64,000 nt of DNA, taken from an uncultured Prevotellaceae bacterium (GTDB taxonomy: Bacteria; Bacteroidota; Bacteroidia; Bacteroidales; Bacteroidaceae). The number at the start of each line of letters is the position of its first letter. The first letter of the stretch is position 1. Positions 60,922 through 64,000 of the stretch are shown here, in pieces. Under the pieces are notes generated by a model. The model saw only the letters and a program-made list of their open reading frames with translations, was not told where the DNA came from and searched no databases. The stretch covers positions 62,001-126,000 of the forward strand of contig ONWA01000001.1 of assembly GCA_900321425.1 (NCBI GenBank). Reading direction: 5' to 3'. Position numbers and translations under genes: made by a program.

Positions 60922-63255
60922 ATGGGTAGATTATCGGAGTTGAAGACGGGCGAAAAGGCAGTTATCGTCAAGGTATTAGGGCACGGTGGCTTCCGCAAAC
61001 GCATCATTGAGATGGGGTTTATCAAGGGACAGAACATAGAAGTGCTCTTGAACGCTCCGCTCCAAGACCCCGTGAAATACAAGGTGATGGGCTATGAAGT
61101 GTCGCTTCGCCGACAGGAGGCAGAGATGATTGAGGTAGTATCGAAAGAAGACATCCTGCCAGAGAAAGAGGCTGTAGGTCAGCGCCCTATCCTCTCCGAC
61201 GACGAGCTTCTACACGAAAAAGCCAGTCGTCAGCGCCGAGTCATCAATATCGCCTTCGTGGGCAACCCCAACTGTGGAAAGACGTCGCTCTTCAACTTCG
61301 CTTCAGGAGCCCATGAGCGAGTAGGCAACTATTCTGGCGTTACCGTTGACGCCAAAGAAGGCTATACCCAATTTGAGGGATACCAATTGAATCTGGTAGA
61401 CCTCCCCGGCACTTATTCGCTCTCTGCCTACAGTCCCGAGGAGCTCTATGTCCGCAAACAAATCATCGAGAAAACACCGGATGTCATCGTCAATGTCATC
61501 GACTCTAGCAACCTCGAGAGAAACTTATATCTAACAACGCAACTCGTTGATATGCATATTCGTATGGTTTGCGCACTCAATATGTTCGACGAACTTGAAG
61601 AGCGTGGCGACCAGTTGGATATAGATAAGTTGGGCGAGTTGTTTGGCGTGCCGATGGTACCCACTGTTTTCAAGACCGGAAAAGGTGTCGACCTACTCTT
61701 CCGTACCGTCATCCAAATGTATGAGGGCAAGGAAGACGACGACCCTCATTTCCGTCATATCCACATCAACCACGGTCACGAGATAGAAGACGGTATCAGT
61801 CATATACAGACCTATCTGAAGAATGATATCAGCATTCGCAACCGCTACTCTACCCGATTCCTCGCCATCAAACTACTGGAGCACGATAAAGACATCGAGC
61901 GATTTATCAAGACCCTGGCAGATGCCGACAGGATTATCGAGACACGCAATAACGCCGACAAACGTGTGATGGAGGAGACGAAGGAAGACTCTGAGACCGC
62001 TATCATGGATGCCAAATACGGATTTATCCATGGAGCGCTACAAGAGGCGGGCTACCAGGAAGGCAACAAGACCGACACCTATAGGGCCACCCATCTGATA
62101 GACGCTATTATCACGCACAAATGGTTGGGGTTCCCCATCTTTATCCTCCTGCTCTTCCTGATGTTTCAGGTCACCTTCTCCCTCGGACAATACCCGATGG
62201 ACTGGATCGACGCCCTTTTCGGCTGGCTGGGCGACACCATCAGCGCCACGATACCCGACGGTCCGCTCAAGGATATGTTGGTGGACGGCATCATTGCCGG
62301 TGTAGGCTCCGTGATCGTGTTCCTCCCACAGATTCTGATACTCTACACGTTTATCTCGCTGATGGAAGACAGCGGTTATATGGCTCGTGCGGCCTTTATC
62401 ATGGATAAGATTATGCACAAAATGGGGCTACACGGAAAGTCCTTCATCCCTCTCATCATGGGATTCGGCTGTAACGTGCCCGCCATCATGGCCACAAGGA
62501 CAGTAGAGAGCAGGCGCAGTCGTCTGATCACGATGCTCATCCTCCCGCTCATGTCATGTTCCGCCCGTTTGCCTATCTATATCATGGTCATCGGCACCTT
62601 CTTTGCCGTGGAATACCAGAGTCTGATCATGATTTCACTCTACGTCGTCGGCATCTTCATGGCAGTCATCATGAGCCGCATCTTCAGTCGGTGGTTGATC
62701 AAGGGCGAAGACACGCCGTTTGTAATGGAGCTTCCACCCTACCGTTTCCCTACCTGGAAAGCGATTGGCAGACATACTTGGGAGAAAGGCAAGCAATACC
62801 TGAAGAAGATGGGCGGCATCATTCTTGTGGCATCCATCATCGTATGGGCGCTCGGCTATTTCCCGCATATCGACGGAGCCGACCCTGCCACACAGCAAGA
62901 GCAGAGCTATATCGGCAAAATGGGCAAGGCCATCGAACCCATCTTCTACACGCAAGGCTTCGACTGGAAACTGGACGTGAGTCTGGTGGCTGGCGTAGGC
63001 GCCAAGGAGATTGTCGCCTCTACGGTGGGCGTACTCTACAGCAACAGCGAAAATCTGGCCAGCAGTATCACCCCACTCACCGCTATCAGCTACCTACTCT
63101 TCGTCCTGCTCTACTTCCCCTGCATCGCCACCATCACCGCCATCAGGCACGAGACAGGATCGTGGAAATGGGCCCTGTTTACCGCAAGCTACACCACCTT
63201 GTTGGCATGGTGCGTCTCAGCACTCGTTTACCAATTGGGACGTCTTATTTTGTAA
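60922..63255 (+). CDS. feoB: Ferrous iron transporter FeoA-FeoB fusion
   Basis: The start is at 60922 (777 residues). Residues 1-75 are a FeoA SH3-like domain (RLSELKTGEKAVIVKV, IIEMGFIKGQNIEV). From about 108 the GTPase follows, with G1 GNPNCGKTSLF (residues 114-124), G3 DLPG (160-163) and G4 NMFDE. From about residue 400 come the FeoB membrane helices with the Gate motifs (SCSARLPIYIMV and VGAKEIVASTVGVL). It imports Fe2+ across the inner membrane, driven or gated by GTP. FeoA-FeoB fusions are usual in Bacteroidota. Confidence 0.96.
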   Translation: MGRLSELKTGEKAVIVKVLGHGGFRKRIIEMGFIKGQNIEVLLNAPLQDPVKYKVMGYEVSLRRQEAEMIEVVSKEDILPEKEAVGQRPILSDDELLHEKASRQRRVINIAFVGNPNCGKTSLFNFASGAHERVGNYSGVTVDAKEGYTQFEGYQLNLVDLPGTYSLSAYSPEELYVRKQIIEKTPDVIVNVIDSSNLERNLYLTTQLVDMHIRMVCALNMFDELEERGDQLDIDKLGELFGVPMVPTVFKTGKGVDLLFRTVIQMYEGKEDDDPHFRHIHINHGHEIEDGISHIQTYLKNDISIRNRYSTRFLAIKLLEHDKDIERFIKTLADADRIIETRNNADKRVMEETKEDSETAIMDAKYGFIHGALQEAGYQEGNKTDTYRATHLIDAIITHKWLGFPIFILLLFLMFQVTFSLGQYPMDWIDALFGWLGDTISATIPDGPLKDMLVDGIIAGVGSVIVFLPQILILYTFISLMEDSGYMARAAFIMDKIMHKMGLHGKSFIPLIMGFGCNVPAIMATRTVESRRSRLITMLILPLMSCSARLPIYIMVIGTFFAVEYQSLIMISLYVVGIFMAVIMSRIFSRWLIKGEDTPFVMELPPYRFPTWKAIGRHTWEKGKQYLKKMGGIILVASIIVWALGYFPHIDGADPATQQEQSYIGKMGKAIEPIFYTQGFDWKLDVSLVAGVGAKEIVASTVGVLYSNSENLASSITPLTAISYLLFVLLYFPCIATITAIRHETGSWKWALFTASYTTLLAWCVSALVYQLGRLIL

Positions 63256-63369
63256 GATACGTATAGCAAACACCCCCAGAACGGTCTGCGACATGCTAAA
63301 AAATGGTAATTTTTAGGGCATATCAAGAAAAAGACCTACCCAAAAGTAGGTATTCTCATCATTTTTTTC

Positions 63370-63377
63370 TATCTTTG
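63370..63377 (+). promoter_or_regulatory. TAnnTTTG promoter of the Fe-S scaffold gene
   Basis: TATCTTTG, 48 bases before the ATG at 63426. A small hairpin (ACCTAC/GTAGGT, 63334-63351) just upstream may end feoAB transcription. Confidence 0.6.
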
Positions 63378-63425
63378 CAGTCGATAAAAAAGCATCATTT
63401 TCAACTTTAATTTAGAGATAAGAAT

Positions 63426-64000
63426 ATGCAGTATTCTAACGAAGTCAACAACATGTGCGTTGTTGCAAAGGGTCCTAATCACGGACCAGCTCCTATTCCT
63501 GAGGAGGGTAAATGGATTCAGGCAAAAGAGATTAAGGACATCTCTGGTTACACTCATGGTATCGGTTGGTGTGCCCCTCAGCAGGGTGCTTGCAAACTGA
63601 GTCTGAACGTGAAGGACGGTATCATCCAAGAGGCTCTCGTTGAGACCATCGGTTGCACAGGTATGACTCACTCGGCTGCTATGGCCTCTGAGATTCTTCC
63701 TGGCAAAACTATCCTCGAGGCGCTGAATACCGACCTCGTTTGCGACGCTATCAACACCGCTATGCGCGAGCTGTTCCTGCAGATTGTCTATGGTCGTACA
63801 CAGAGTGCTTTCTCTGAGGGCGGTCTGGTCATCGGAGCCGGTCTCGAAGACCTGGGTAAGGGTCTGCGCTCACAGACAGGTACGCTCTATGGTACTGTAG
63901 CTAAGGGTACTCGTTACCTCGAGCTGACGGAGGGTTACATCACCAAGCAGTTCCTGGACAAGGACAATCAGGTGTGCGGCTATGAGTACGTTCATCTGGG
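63426..64000 (+). CDS. Iron-sulfur cluster assembly scaffold-like protein (cut by right edge)
   Basis: The gene is open to the window end, giving 191 residues. It begins MQYSNEVNNMCVVAKGPN. It has WCAPQQGACKLSLNV near residue 58 and the NifU/IscU-like VETIGCTGMTHSAAMAS near residue 77, with Cys residues that could bind a cluster. It then has VYGRTQSAFSEGGLVIGAGL near residue 120. This is the two-Cys scaffold-like protein of gut Bacteroidota that usually precedes a GGGtGRT-family gene, expected just past the edge. Its place next to feoAB fits iron use. Confidence 0.88.
   Translation, partial: MQYSNEVNNMCVVAKGPNHGPAPIPEEGKWIQAKEIKDISGYTHGIGWCAPQQGACKLSLNVKDGIIQEALVETIGCTGMTHSAAMASEILPGKTILEALNTDLVCDAINTAMRELFLQIVYGRTQSAFSEGGLVIGAGLEDLGKGLRSQTGTLYGTVAKGTRYLELTEGYITKQFLDKDNQVCGYEYVHL

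Overview
The window comes from a Bacteroidales chromosome, most likely a Prevotella-type member of the Prevotellaceae. The signs are: about two dozen promoters of the Bacteroidota form TAnnTTTG, often with TTTG 18 to 20 bases upstream; a GldE-SSB gene pair; DUF1573, DUF3078, DUF1846, DUF4177 and DUF6625 family proteins; TonB-dependent uptake; a FeoA-FeoB fusion; and an Fe-S scaffold protein of the type found in gut Bacteroidota. Genus and species cannot be fixed from the sequence alone. No phage, plasmid, transposase, rRNA or CRISPR array is seen.

Bases 1-22254 are a surface-polysaccharide region. It holds six family 2 glycosyltransferases (one cut by the left edge), seven GT4-type glycosyltransferases, a DUF6625 protein, a TupA-like ATP-grasp protein, one flippase and one hexapeptide acyltransferase. 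They are arranged in many short transcription units on both strands, not one operon. Alanine dehydrogenase and a TrkH/TrkA potassium importer are embedded in it. Several GT4 genes are paralogues of one another, so the region has grown by duplication. No Wzy-like polymerase or initiating sugar-phosphate transferase is in view.

Bases 22255-34807 are mostly core genes: a winged-helix protein with a histone-like tail, aspS, DUF1573 and DUF3078 envelope proteins, and yidC followed by an S9 peptidase, an MFS transporter resembling MFSD1 and DUF1846, then a Spy-like periplasmic protein. A 9-base CTAG-rich periodic array follows a terminator near 34900.

Bases 35186-47214 hold a UDP-GlcNAc-2-epimerase-like protein that lacks the usual catalytic residues; a three-gene signalling operon (a very large sensor with two kinase modules, a response regulator and a half-length AbgT-like membrane protein); and hexuronate/2-keto-3-deoxygluconate catabolism (kdgK, a 45-residue DUF4177 gene, eda, a LacI regulator and uxaA), followed by an NhaC antiporter.

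Bases 47214-56400 contain a protein like the C-terminal half of NTP_transf_5, a GH25 lysozyme, a clostripain-like lipoprotein, gldE-ssb, a four-tRNA cluster (Gly, Leu, Leu, Gly), a TPR/SpoIIE phosphatase, a repeat-rich gap and a decayed nucleoside hydrolase. Bases 56389-64000 look like a metal and nutrient uptake region: a cupin lipoprotein, a ZnuD-like TonB receptor with a Cys/His-rich small membrane protein, a BASS-family symporter, FeoAB, and the start of an Fe-S scaffold gene.

The best leads for something not well described are the double-kinase sensor/regulator/AbgT-like operon, the catalytically degenerate epimerase, the periodic intergenic repeats (11, 9 and 23 bases), and the unusually tight convergent gene junctions.
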